A DNA stretch of 64,000 nucleotides from Mycolicibacterium austroafricanum (GTDB lineage Bacteria > Actinomycetota > Actinomycetes > Mycobacteriales > Mycobacteriaceae): positions 20,109-84,108 of the forward strand of contig NZ_HG964454.1 in assembly GCF_000612725.1 (NCBI RefSeq), in the 5' to 3' direction. Each line of letters opens with the position of its first letter. The first letter of the stretch is position 1. The translations under genes and the position numbers were made by a program. This document shows positions 14,932 to 24,521 of the stretch, in pieces. The notes under the pieces are model-generated. The model saw nothing but the letters and a program-made list of their open reading frames with translations, did no database searches and had not been told where the DNA came from.

Positions 14932-17900
14932 TCACGTCTCGGCGCTGGCTGCACCGCTCTCGTCGGCGACCACCCGGTGAAACCACTTCGCGATGTCGGA
15001 GATCAGGCGGACACGGCCGGGGGCGTTGGTGAAGAAATAATCGCTCATCTTCTCGTGGGCGCCCTGGTTGTCGGCCACCGCACCGGTCACCGCATCGTCG
15101 AAGTCCGGTGACTCCACAAACTGCTTGGTGGAGTTCACTTTCGCCTGCTGCACCAGCGCGGCATCGTCGAGCAGCGACCGCAGCAACGCCTCCAGGAACG
15201 ACACCTTTTGGGATTGGGTGAAGTCTTCGGAACCGAACAGGTCGTTGAGCCGGTCGAGCACCTGCTGGAACGCCACCATCGTCGGGTCGCGTGTCTCGCC
15301 GGACCCGACGCCGGTCATGCCGGTCAGGCCGATGCGTGAGCCGAGGCTGATGTCGGTCTTGCCGCGGTCGATCTGCTTGACCTGCTTGAGGACCACATCG
15401 GACAGGTCGATCGCCGCGGTGTAATTTTCCGGCCGAATCTTGGGCTCTAGCAGACGCAGATAGATCTGTTTCTTCTCCAGCGCAGGGTCACCGTAATTGA
15501 TGATCTGGCTCATGAAGTCATACAGGCGCACGAACGAACCGACATCCTTGCGAAACAGGTCCAGCTCAGCCAGCGCCGCCTTATCGCCCTCGCCGCCGTT
15601 GTCGATCAACGCCGACTGATACAGGTCCGCGAATCGTTTGCGGCCAGGCTCTACCGCCGCCGACAGCTTGCCGTGCTGGCCGCGGAAGTGTGCATCTACG
15701 CAAGCGTCGATCTCATCGGGGGTGTAGATGGCGGCGGTGTCGAGCTTGGCTGACAGGTCGTGCACCAGGTTCGGGTCGGTGGTGGTCTCCAGGTAGGCGT
15801 CGGTGTAGTACGGCTCGAAGGCCTCGCGGATCGCGGCGGGCTCGTTGACGAAATCAACAACCTGAGTCAGCGCAGCGGTCTTCTGGATCCCCGACGGGGT
15901 GCGGTAGGTGCGGTTCAGCCGTGACAGAGTCTGCACCGCGGTGACACTGGGCAGTCGACGGTCGACGTACATCGCGCACAGCAGCGGCTGATCGAATCCG
16001 GTCTGAAACTTGTTGGCCACGATCATCACCCGGCACTGATCGCCGCGAAACGCTGTCCGCAGATCGTGTACGCCCGGGTTCATCGACGCCTCAGTGAAGT
16101 CCTCGGACCCCGACTCGGGATCCTGCACGGACCCCGAGAACGCCACCAGGGTGCCGTATCCATAACCCTTGCTCTTGACGAACTTGTCGATCGCCAGCTT
16201 GTAGCGCACCGCGGCTTTACGGGAGTCGGTGACCACCATCGCCTTGGCATGCCCGTCGAGCAGGTGCGCGACATTGACGCGGAAATGCTCCACGATGATC
16301 GCGGCCTTCTGCGCGATCGTCTGCGGGTTCAGCTTCACCCACCGCATCACCTCTTTGGTGGCCTGGGACTGGTCGACTTCGGTGTCGATGCCGGCGTTCT
16401 GTGCGATCTGGAACGCCAGCTTGAACGAGTGGTAGCCGGTCAGCACGTCGAGGATGTAGCCCTCAGCGATGGCCTGTTTCATCGTGTAGACGTGAAAAGG
16501 AGCCGGGTTGCCGCCACCGGCCGGCTCGCGGCCGAACAGCTCCAGTGTCTTCGCTTTCGGCGTCGCGGTGAACGCGAAGTAGGAGATGTTGGCCGACTCC
16601 GCACGTTCGGTCGCCTCCACTGCGAGCACCGCTTCGATGTCGATCTCGCCGCCGTCGCCGATGTCGTCGATCTCCTCCGACGTGAGCACCGATTTCAGCT
16701 TGCTCGCGATCTGCCCGGACTGCGACGAGTGCGCTTCATCGGCGATGACAGCGAACGTCTTTCCTTTGAGCCCTTTGTTCTTCCGGATTGCGTCCATCGC
16801 GAACGGGAACGTCTGAATGGTCACGACGACGATCAGCTTGCCGCCGGTCAGCGCCTGCGCCAGCAGGCCTGCCTTCGACTTGACATCGTCGCCGGCCTTG
16901 GCGATCGCGGATCGGTCAATGGCAACCACGATGCCGGCGTCGTTGTCGATCTGCTTGATCGCGTCCTGCAGTTGCGCATCGAGGACGTTGCGGTCGGTGA
17001 TGACGATGACCGAGTCGAACACTTTCTTGTTGTCGACTTGCAGGCGCGCCATCCGGTGCGCTGTCCAGGCAATCGAGTCGGTCTTGCCCGATCCGGCCGA
17101 ATGCTGAATCAGGTACCGCTTGCCGACACCTTCGGTGGTGACCGCGTTGGTGAGTTTGGTGACGACCTCCCACTGGTGGAAACGCGGGAATCGCAGCGAT
17201 GCGGACCGGGTGGTCTTGCCGCTGATCGGGTCGGTGTGCGACTCGTGCTTGATGTACATGAGCCGGCCGAAAATGTTGAGCCAGGCGTCGCGCTGCAGCA
17301 CCCGCTCCCAAAGGTAGGAGCTGCGGGGACCGGCGGGGTTGATCGGGTTGCCGGCCCCGCCGTCTTCGGCGCCACGGTTGAACGGCAGGAAGTGTGTTCT
17401 CTCGCCGGCTAGGGCAGTGGTCATCCACACTTCGGCTTCGGTCACCGCGAAGTGCACCAGTGCGCGGGCACCGGAGACGAACAGCGGCTGAATCTTGCCG
17501 GTCGCCGCGTCTTTTGGCTGCCGCGTTGTCCGGTACTGGTTGATGGCGTCGGTGATGGTCTGAGTGAAGTCGGTCTTCAGCTCGGCTGTCGCGACTGGGA
17601 GCCCGTTGATGAAGAACACCAGATCCACCGACCGCTCATCAGCCGTGGAGAAACGCACCTGGCGCATCACCCGCACCCGCACCGCGTCGTAATCGGTGTT
17701 GCGTTTCGTGTTCAGCGTGGACTCGGGTTTGAACACGCACATCTGAAACTTCGCGGACAGGTGTGAGAACCCTTTGCGCAGCAGATTCAGTGTCCCGCCG
17801 CCGTTGTCCATTGGTGTGTCAAGGACTTTGACGATCCGGTCAAGCAGCTGTGCCTGCTGCTTGGCGGCGTCCCCGGATCCGGGTTTGACGACCTTGGCCA

Positions 17901-18063
17901 GCTGCTCGGGCTGGGTGTCAGTTAGCCAGCCCACGATGTCTTCTGGGAACAGAGCACGTTCGCGGTCGTAGCCCTTGGTGGCGCCGGGGGAGTACAGCCA
18001 GCCGCGGGCGGCCAGGTACTCGGCGAATTCCTTCTCGAACTCGATCTCGTTGTGCACCGCCAT
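14932..18063 (-). CDS. hsdR: Type I restriction endonuclease subunit R
   Basis: 1043 residues, the usual HsdR length, with ATG at 18063, 3 bp after the hsdS stop. The N-terminal PD-(D/E)XK nuclease shows D148 in SVDLVFFINGLPVATAELK and E161/K163. The SF2 translocase follows with Walker A SAGSGKTDS (GSGKT at 324-328), DEAH at 442-445 (VIADEAHSSQSG), FTATPK, and later VANKFQTGFDQP with LSRLNRTYR. The C-terminus is the helical HsdM-binding domain. HsdR cuts unmethylated DNA after ATP-driven translocation, but only in complex with HsdS and HsdM. Since hsdM is split by the outer island, this subunit should be silent unless the island leaves. Confidence 0.95.
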   Translation of the reverse strand: MAVHNEIEFEKEFAEYLAARGWLYSPGATKGYDRERALFPEDIVGWLTDTQPEQLAKVVKPGSGDAAKQQAQLLDRIVKVLDTPMDNGGGTLNLLRKGFSHLSAKFQMCVFKPESTLNTKRNTDYDAVRVRVMRQVRFSTADERSVDLVFFINGLPVATAELKTDFTQTITDAINQYRTTRQPKDAATGKIQPLFVSGARALVHFAVTEAEVWMTTALAGERTHFLPFNRGAEDGGAGNPINPAGPRSSYLWERVLQRDAWLNIFGRLMYIKHESHTDPISGKTTRSASLRFPRFHQWEVVTKLTNAVTTEGVGKRYLIQHSAGSGKTDSIAWTAHRMARLQVDNKKVFDSVIVITDRNVLDAQLQDAIKQIDNDAGIVVAIDRSAIAKAGDDVKSKAGLLAQALTGGKLIVVVTIQTFPFAMDAIRKNKGLKGKTFAVIADEAHSSQSGQIASKLKSVLTSEEIDDIGDGGEIDIEAVLAVEATERAESANISYFAFTATPKAKTLELFGREPAGGGNPAPFHVYTMKQAIAEGYILDVLTGYHSFKLAFQIAQNAGIDTEVDQSQATKEVMRWVKLNPQTIAQKAAIIVEHFRVNVAHLLDGHAKAMVVTDSRKAAVRYKLAIDKFVKSKGYGYGTLVAFSGSVQDPESGSEDFTEASMNPGVHDLRTAFRGDQCRVMIVANKFQTGFDQPLLCAMYVDRRLPSVTAVQTLSRLNRTYRTPSGIQKTAALTQVVDFVNEPAAIREAFEPYYTDAYLETTTDPNLVHDLSAKLDTAAIYTPDEIDACVDAHFRGQHGKLSAAVEPGRKRFADLYQSALIDNGGEGDKAALAELDLFRKDVGSFVRLYDFMSQIINYGDPALEKKQIYLRLLEPKIRPENYTAAIDLSDVVLKQVKQIDRGKTDISLGSRIGLTGMTGVGSGETRDPTMVAFQQVLDRLNDLFGSEDFTQSQKVSFLEALLRSLLDDAALVQQAKVNSTKQFVESPDFDDAVTGAVADNQGAHEKMSDYFFTNAPGRVRLISDIAKWFHRVVADESGAASAET

Positions 18064-18066
18064 GTC

Positions 18067-19290
18067 TCAGGCCACCTCGGCTCGGACGTCGATCTGACCG
18101 GTCACCGCGGCGGTGATCAACGCCGACCGGCGCTCCCGGGACAGTTCGATGAACTGCTCCGTCTCAGCGATCAGCGTGTCTATTGCCCGTGACCGATAAA
18201 GCCACTGCTCTACGTAGTCGCGCTGCTCAGCGATGCCCAGCACAGGAAAGGACAGTTCCCTAAGTGCTGCCACGTTGAAGTGGCCTTGGATGGCTCCGAC
18301 TGAACCTTCGGTTATCCGCGTTTTGGTTGACGGGGCGTTCAGATACGCGACAAGAAAATTTGGGTCTACCTTGGGCCCAGGTCGAATTATCAGCAGGTCA
18401 ATCGCGTTCGATTCGTCGAGGTCGGGCGGAACCACTGCGGCCGCGCCTGCTTGGCCGGTCCGAACGACAACCACGTCGCCGGTACGAAGGCGTGACTTCT
18501 CGTGCCGTGCGTCGCCCTCGGCTGATAGGTATACAAGATCGGTCGGATTGATGTATCCCGGGCGCACATTCAGACCTCGCAGCGCAGGCACACCACGCTC
18601 CACGTACCACGCTGCTGGATTAACCACGATTCCGACCGTTACATCGGCTGTTACGCGTTTGAGGGGGCACACAGCAGACGTACGACGAAGCAACTCATCT
18701 GCCACAGACCGGCGACGTTCCAGCAGCAGTTCGATCAGGTGTTGCTGCTCCTCGATGAGCGTCTCGATGCGGGCCGTTTCGCGGTCTAGGTAGGCGGCGA
18801 TGGCACGCTGCTCTCCCGGCGGTGGGAGCAGCACCGGCAGCAGTCGGTAATCGTCGTTGTCGATCTCCACCTGGCCGATCCGAACACCGCGCGACAAGAG
18901 GGCGTAAGCGTGCGCGTACGGGGGAGATCGGAACAACCAGTTCAGATAGTCGGGGTCTTCGCTGTGGCGCGGCGCGAAGCAGATGTAGTGACCCGACACG
19001 ATGCCCCGCAGCGAGGAGATTCCGACTGATCCTTGCCAGGCTTTCATTCTGTTGGTGACTAGCCACCCCGGGTGGACGAGCTGGTAGATGCTGCGGTTAT
19101 CGGCGGTCTTGTTGAGGTTGTCTCGTGAGTCTTTGGCCACCACTCCGTAGTCACGGAACACTGACAGCATCTGTTCTTCCGGGTGGTCGATGTCTTTGAT
19201 GCGCTCAAACATCGACCACAGCGGTCGCAGTGTCCAGCCGGGCTTGAGGGTCGGCAGCCAGTCGACAGCACTCGTCTCTACTAGCGTCAC
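18067..19290 (-). CDS. hsdS: Type I restriction specificity subunit S
   Basis: 407 residues from a GTG at 19290 that overlaps the hsdM stop (GTGA); the longer ORF to 19443 runs into hsdM. Two target-recognition domains (about 15-165 and 215-355) are each followed by a conserved helical spacer: DRETARIETLIEEQQHLIEL and RAIDTLIAETEQFIELSRER. Each spacer follows an LP.P..EQR.I-type hinge (LPPPGEQRAIAAYL and GIAEQRDYVEQW). This is the standard HsdS design recognising a bipartite DNA site. The gene lies between the hsdM 3' half and hsdR in a tight operon. With HsdM broken it should not yield an active complex. Confidence 0.93.
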   Translation of the reverse strand: MTLVETSAVDWLPTLKPGWTLRPLWSMFERIKDIDHPEEQMLSVFRDYGVVAKDSRDNLNKTADNRSIYQLVHPGWLVTNRMKAWQGSVGISSLRGIVSGHYICFAPRHSEDPDYLNWLFRSPPYAHAYALLSRGVRIGQVEIDNDDYRLLPVLLPPPGEQRAIAAYLDRETARIETLIEEQQHLIELLLERRRSVADELLRRTSAVCPLKRVTADVTVGIVVNPAAWYVERGVPALRGLNVRPGYINPTDLVYLSAEGDARHEKSRLRTGDVVVVRTGQAGAAAVVPPDLDESNAIDLLIIRPGPKVDPNFLVAYLNAPSTKTRITEGSVGAIQGHFNVAALRELSFPVLGIAEQRDYVEQWLYRSRAIDTLIAETEQFIELSRERRSALITAAVTGQIDVRAEVA

Positions 19291-20181
19291 CCCTCCACCT
19301 CCCGCAGCAGTTCCAGGATCTTGGCGACCTGCTTCTCGAGGTCGGCGTCGATCTCGGCGAGAGGGCGCGGTGGCACGTACTTGTAGAAGTGGCGGGTGAA
19401 CGGGATCTCGTAGCCGACTTTGGTTTTCTTCGTATCCACCCACGCGTCGGGTACATGCGGCAGCACCTCGGCCGCGACATACGCCTTTATCGTCGCGGCT
19501 CGGGCGGCGTCGCCGTCGGCGTTGCCGCCGTAGGTGAACGGAATGTTCTCAGTGTCACGTCTCTTCGGATCGGGTTTCGGATTGCCCTTGCTGTCTGTGA
19601 CCAGGTTGCCAGCCTCGTCGAGCAGCGGCCGCTCGACGGTGATCGTCCAGTAGGCGAAGTCGTTGGCGGTGAACACTTTCGAGTAGTCGGGGTCGGCTTC
19701 GTCGAACGCGTCGTAGAGGCCCAGGATGCGGTCGCGGGCGTCGGCGTCGACCTCGCGGTTCTTCGACCCGAGGTTCTTTCGAATCTTGGTCCAGAACGCG
19801 GTGGCGTCGATCAACTGGACTTTGCCTTGTCGCTCAGCTCGTTTGGTGTTGTCGAGCAGCCAGATGTAGGTGGCGATGCCGGTGTTGAAGAACATGTTGG
19901 TCGGCAACGCGACGATCGCCTCCACCAGATCGGTCTCCAGCAGCCACTGCCGGATCTTCGACGGCCCGGATTCGGCCGCGCCGTTGAACAGTGGTGAGCC
20001 GTTGAGGACGATGCCGGCGCGGCCCCCGCCCTCGTGGGATGGGCGCATCTTGTGCGCGAGATGGGTCAGGAAGAGCATCTGCCCGTCGCCGACTGACGGC
20101 AGGCCGTGCGAAAACCGGGAACCCTGCGCGAGCGACTCTTTCTCGACTGTTTCTTTCGATGCCTTCCAGTCAAATCCGTAC
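19287..20181 (-). pseudogene. hsdM: hsdM, 3' half (type I DNA methyltransferase)
   Basis: The chromosomal part begins at the Tyr codon of the motif IV NPPY and continues YGFDWKASKETVE, then LPSVGDGQMLFLTHLAHKM, GRAGIVLNGSPLFNGAAESG and LLETDLVEAIVALPTNMFFN, all typical of HsdM. It ends at 19287, overlapping hsdS. The reading frame is open upstream to 20423, but that extension lies in the outer island and over the NACHT gene in another frame. The island end supplies NTLKPCTEPP just before the Tyr. Joining this piece to 61492-62354 gives a continuous 585-residue HsdM, so the gene was whole before the island arrived. Whether the fragment is translated alone is unknown. Confidence 0.9.
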
Positions 20182-20211
20182 GGAGGTTCCGTGCAGGGTT
20201 TCAGCGTGTTG
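20182..20211 (-). other. Outer island end site, hsdM 3' side
   Basis: On the minus strand the island end reads GCAACACGCTGAAACC, six bases, then GGAACCTCC running into GTACGGATT of hsdM. The core CCTCC is at 20182-20186. It differs by one base from the CCGCC core at the other end, so the two crossover cores are not identical. The matching end of the inner island (29086-29115) has the same layout. Confidence 0.85.
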
Positions 20212-20259
20212 CAAAACTCCTCGTGGCAGCCTGGGCGACGGCCATGATCCGCTAGACAG

Positions 20260-21258
20260 CTACATGAAGACGTCCGGCCACGGACGGTCATAACTTCCTG
20301 CCGCGGTGGGCCAGCCGAGGCGTTCCCCCACCGGTTTTGGTGCGACCAGTTTCCAAACGCCACGCGCCAGCAGAGACCGTGCAGCCCAATCAGTGGAGTT
20401 GAGCCTGCCGAGGCAAATATCAAGAAGCTCGGATGCGTCGGGGTCGTTGAGGACGTCCTGGAGCTTCGGCATGTTGATCAGGGTTGGTTCCACAACAGGC
20501 CATAAATCGCCCGCGTCTGTTCGGACCAATTGAAGTCTGTTGCATTCGGATAGTGCTTCGTCTACCAGTGTGGCCTCTGGAAGTGCTTCGTGCTCAAGCC
20601 ACTCCGCTAGATGAGGGCGCAGCAATGAGGAAAAAGTGATCTTCTCGCCGACTCCGCGGTAGATCCACATGTCGACGGATCGCTGCACTTCCTCGGTTGT
20701 GTAGCTCCCCGGAATCCGTGAACTGAACGATCCGTGTTTGATCAGCGCCAAGGCCACTGCTCGGTGGACTGACCCTTGCTCAAGGGCCTTCGCCATTGCG
20801 TTTCTGATGATCGCAAGGTGTTTGGTATTCGCGGCACCCGCTACTGTGAGACCGAGTGCTAGAGCGGCAATCTCCTCGGGCATCGGCCCCGCTAGACAAC
20901 GTAACGCCACCTCGATCAGTTGTTTCTGAACGATTGGGCGGTTCGCTGCGAGTCCGTCGTCGAGCATGTGCGCAGCGAGCTCAGGGCCTGCGGGATACAG
21001 CCAGCCCGGCCACAGGCCCGCCAAGTCACACTGTTCGACGACTTCGATCACCAATCGGCTCCGGTGGTCGGAATCGGCAAACAGCCGTCCGGCGGCGAAC
21101 AACCATGCGTTGCGCCATGCGGGGCTGCAGGCCGAGGCGGTTAAGTTGCGTTTTATCGACTCATCGTCACCCATGACGAGTGCGCGGCCAGCCATCAGTT
21201 CTTGGAGACTGCGGACATCAAAGGAAACAGTGTCATCCTTATCTGCAACGAGGAGAAC
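20260..21258 (-). pseudogene. Nuclease-NACHT protein, 3' part (split by IS3)
   Basis: This piece resumes the NACHT protein after the insertion sequence. It starts VLLVADKDDTVSFDVRSLQE, a motif that normally follows the helical part of bacterial NACHT proteins, and continues through about 330 residues of helical, sensor-like sequence (for example KQLIEVALRCLAGPMPEEIA and SVDMWIYRGVGEKITFSSLL) to DRPWPDVFM. The four bases 21259-21262 (AAGT) are the duplicated target. Removing the IS and one copy joins it in frame with 22613-24475 to give 953 residues. The C-terminal part would be the sensor that recognises a phage protein or other trigger. It is the last gene of the outer island. Confidence 0.8.
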
Positions 21259-21293
21259 AAGTTGACACGCTCTGGTTCTGCCGGAGGCTCGGG

Positions 21294-22210
21294 CTATTGG
21301 ATTTCGACCAGGGTTTGGTCGGTCCGTTGTGCATCGTAGAACGCGGCTTCGTACTCGGCTGGCGGGATGTCGTTGAGGTAGCCGTGGAGGCGGGCGGTGT
21401 TGTGCCAGTAGACCCAGCCGAGGGTGGCCAGTTCGACGTCTTCGACGGTCTTCCACGGCCCGGTGCGGGCGGGCCCGTAGATCAGTTCGGCCTTGTAGTA
21501 GCCGTTGACCGTCTCTGCGAGGGCGTTGTCGTAGCTGTCGCCGATAGTCCCGATCGAGGGAACCGCACCGATCTCGGCGAGTCGTTCGCCGTAGCGGATG
21601 GATGTGAATTGCGACCCGGCGTCGGAGTGACATCTCAAGCCCGGCAACAGATTTCCGCGTGACCAGCGGGCCATCTCCAGCGCGTCGAGGACCATCGAAG
21701 TCCGCATGTGCGAGGCGACCCGCCAGCCCACAATCATCCTCGAGTGCGCATCAATGATGAAGCACACGTAGGCCACCCCGGCCCAGGTGGGCACGAATGT
21801 CAGATCCGTGACCCAGAGCTGATTCGGCGCGGAGGCGGTGAACTGCCGCCCTACCAGATCGGGATGGCGGGCCGCGCCTGGACCGGGTCTGGTGGTGCGG
21901 ACCCGTTTGCCTCGCCGCGCCCCTTCGATGCCGGCGGCACGCATCAGCCGGGCCACCTGATCCCGACCGACATCATGACCCGCCCGACGAGCGGCTTTCC
22001 ACAGCTTGCGCACCCCGTAGACGCGGAAGTTGTCTTCCCAGAGCTGCCGCAATGCTGGCCCGAGCACCGCGTCACGGCGGGCCCGCGCTGACAGTGGCCG
22101 CGTCTTGGTGTCGTAGTAGGTGCTCGGGGCCACCGTCACCCCTGCGCTGCGCAGGACGGTGATGATGGGCTCGACCCCGAACTCTGCCCGTTGGGCGTCG
22201 ATGAAGGCGA
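21294..22210 (-). CDS. IS3-family transposase OrfB
   Basis: Integrase-type (DDE, rve) transposase. The ATG-started ORF covers 21294-22139 (281 residues). The frame is open further up to the end of orfA and encodes IVAFIDAQRAEFGVEPIITV, typical OrfB sequence, so the real product is probably an OrfAB fusion made by a -1 frameshift near the AAGAAA at the end of orfA. Catalytic residues are D in LWVTDLTFVPTW, D in CHSDAGSQFTS and E in NALAETVNGYYK. The C-terminus has WVYWHNTARLHGYLNDIPPA. It inserts the IS; its insertion here inactivated the NACHT gene. Confidence 0.93.
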
Positions 22211-22558
22211 CTATTTCTTGTGTTGGCGGTCGAGCTCCGCCCCGAAGAAACTCGCTGCTCTCTTGAGAATCTCATTGGCACGCTTGAGTTCTCGGATCTC
22301 TTGCTCAAGCTCTTTGACTTTCTGCGACTCGGCGGTCGTCACCCCAGGTTCGTAGCCGTCGTCAATGTCAGCCTGGCGCACCCAGGACCGCACCGACTCG
22401 ACCCCATAGCCGAGCTGGTGAGCAACCCGCGACACCGTCCCTTGCTCGGTGCCGAGTTCGGAACGTAACGCGCGCACCATCCGCACGGCTGCGGCTTTCT
22501 CCTCCGGGCTGTACCGGCGACTGGTCGGCTTCTTCCCCGATGACGATTCCGTGGGCAT
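22211..22558 (-). CDS. IS3-family transposase OrfA
   Basis: 115 residues, ATG at 22558. The N-terminal helix-turn-helix (RYSPEEKAAAVRMVRALRSE ... GVESVRSWVRQADID) binds the IS ends, and a leucine-zipper segment follows (VKELEQEIRELKRANEILKR), ending AASFFGAELDRQHKK. This is the standard OrfA of IS3-group elements. Its stop overlaps the open part of orfB in another frame, the usual arrangement for programmed frameshifting. Confidence 0.93.
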   Translation of the reverse strand: MPTESSSGKKPTSRRYSPEEKAAAVRMVRALRSELGTEQGTVSRVAHQLGYGVESVRSWVRQADIDDGYEPGVTTAESQKVKELEQEIRELKRANEILKRAASFFGAELDRQHKK

Positions 22559-22612
22559 ACCTGCATCCTCGTTTCCAAGGTCAGGAGCCTCCGGGATTTC
22601 CAGAGCGTGTCA

Positions 22613-24475
22613 AAGTCTCTGGGTCGCGACCTCTAGGAGCCGGTCGGTGATCGCCGTGGCTTGACTGTCGTCATAGTCGAGCTCAAGCATCCGCTGATGC
22701 GCCAGACGGTGCAGATCTGACAACGGAAGCCGGGCCCTGGCCTCACCAGTGATATCGGACTGGATCTGTAGCAGCAGGCCGACACGTTGATGTAGTTCGG
22801 TGATGTCTTGTTCGTGTTCGCCCAAAAACGTTCGGTGTGTGGTGAGCTTCGCGGCCTCGCGCTTCAGGACCGTTTCGTAGTAGTTCCAAAACAGCAGGTA
22901 GCGATTGGCCGGCAGTGCACCAGAGTTGCTCAGAATGATGGTGAAGATCAGTACCTGCAACGGCGTCTTGAGAAGGCGCTCGGCCGAGGCGTTTGACAGG
23001 GCAGACTCGAAGCGGGACAAGACTTGTGCACCAAAAGATGGATCGTCGTAGAACCGCTGTGTGGTGATATGGCGGCCGTAATCAGCAGCTTCGGTGGGGT
23101 CAAAGTAGTCCAGATCGAGCTGATCGAAGTGCTCGGGCAACAGGCGCTCGGTGTAACCAGTTGGGCGAGTGGTGACTACGAGGAGAACGTCTGCGTCTGC
23201 CGCGTCGAGATGTTCGAAGAAGCCGGTGATCTCGCCGAGAACGCGTTGACGCAACCATGGAGACGTGACTTCGTCGAGTCCGTCGAAGAAGACCACGCAG
23301 GGCCAAGCCTTCATCCAGTGGTCTAACGTCACGGGTTGGATGTTGATGGACGCATTTTCGGTGATGCGGTCGCACAGCCAACGCCGCAATGTTGGCCCAC
23401 CTGCTGGGCCCATCTCGGCTGCCATTTGGGCGAGTTCCACCCGTAGCGGCCAACGCCGGCTCGACGGGGTCGGGACGCCGATTCGAAGCAGGGATTCCCT
23501 GGTATTGGCGCACAATTCGGTGATTGTCGGCTGGTTCGTCTCATCTTCAATGAACTGCGAACGATAGACCTGAGTCAAATATCTGGTCAGCGTGCTCTTG
23601 CCGTTGCCGGGTGCGCCGGTGATAACGAGGTGACGTGGACCAGTCGACAGCCAACTGCTTCTCCGAAGCACACTGTCGCCGCGTTCGATGCAGTGTCGCA
23701 GCACCGATAGACGTTCGGTGCCGTCGTGGGCAGGTAGGTCCACGATCACTCGATCAACGGGTCTGCGGGTAGACGCGGAATCTCCAGCCTCATCGAAACG
23801 CACCCATTGCTCGTGACGCAGCGTTGTTTGGGCGTGGTCAACCAGAACGGGAGCGAACTGCTGTGCCTCGACGAATCCTGGCAATGCAGTTGCCCGGGTG
23901 AGTATGTCGCCAACTGTGAGCAGCATGGGAAACGCCGCCCGGACGTCGGCGTCATTGGAGATTGCCGCGTTCAGATAGTCTCGATGCCAGATCTTCACGT
24001 CGCGAAGGCCACGTCCGCGGAGCGTCCTCGGCAGGTCGCCATCGGAGCTGTGTTCGTGATCCAGTTGGGCCTGCACATATCGATGAATCTGATCAACACC
24101 TCCCCTGCCAGCTTCAGCAGACAGTCGCGCATTAGTCACGAAGAGGACGTACTCGGGGAATCTGCCTCGTTTGCTCTCGGGCTTCATCCACCTGGCGAAC
24201 TCATTCCTGATCTCGATCTTGAGCCAGTTCAAGTTGTCAGCGGGCGAAGCTACATGTTCGCGCTGTTTCGCCTGGATCACGGTGTAGCCGTCCCACCGGC
24301 TGTCAGGGTTGGTCTTCGACCATTGAATCGGACCGTCGAATGTTGCTTCTCGGCCCCCGTCCTTACCTGAACCATAAACTTCGATGCCGGGGCCGATTAC
24401 TGTCCTCGCCAACGCAACCGTCAGTTGCTCGAAGGCGCGGGGCCCGAGCTCTTCCAACGCGTAATCACTGGCCAC
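22613..24475 (-). pseudogene. Nuclease-NACHT defence protein, 5' part (split by IS3)
   Basis: 621 residues from a GTG at 24475, cut by the IS. The N-terminal domain is an Mrr/PD-(D/E)XK nuclease: YGSGKDGGREATFDG (D39, E43) and VIQAK (68-70). Then comes a NACHT NTPase with Walker A TGAPGNGKSTLT (287-295) and Walker B VVFFDGLDEV (about 393-402), and a NACHT-associated helical part ending EVATQRL just before the IS. Bacterial NACHT and Avs-type proteins of this design sense phage components and then cut DNA, stopping infection by cell suicide or growth arrest. The gene lies 46 bp after the DUF499 gene. With the IS in place the product lacks its sensor part, so it is probably inactive; unchecked nuclease activity is a less likely outcome. 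Confidence 0.88.
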
Positions 24476-24521
24476 GATCAGCGAACCTTGCCGTCTTCTT
24501 ATTGGAGGATTGTGTTGGCAA

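Larger units (their letters stand above)
21263..22612 (-). mobile_element. IS3-family insertion sequence
   Basis: 1,350 bp bounded by inverted repeats TGACACGCTCTGG, six variable bases, CGGAGGCTC at both ends. It is flanked by the 4-bp direct repeat AAGT (21259-21262 and 22613-22616), the target duplication. It holds two overlapping ORFs on the minus strand (orfA and orfB). Exact target repeats and intact ORFs indicate recent transposition. Confidence 0.95.

Noticed and set aside
15068..17971. Several + strand ORFs opposite hsdR
   Set aside because: They are antisense shadows of a well-supported gene with high GC third positions and have no protein features.
20182..20423. hsdM 3' half as a complete gene starting at 20423
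   Set aside because: The first 80 residues derive from island DNA overlapping the NACHT gene and do not look like HsdM.
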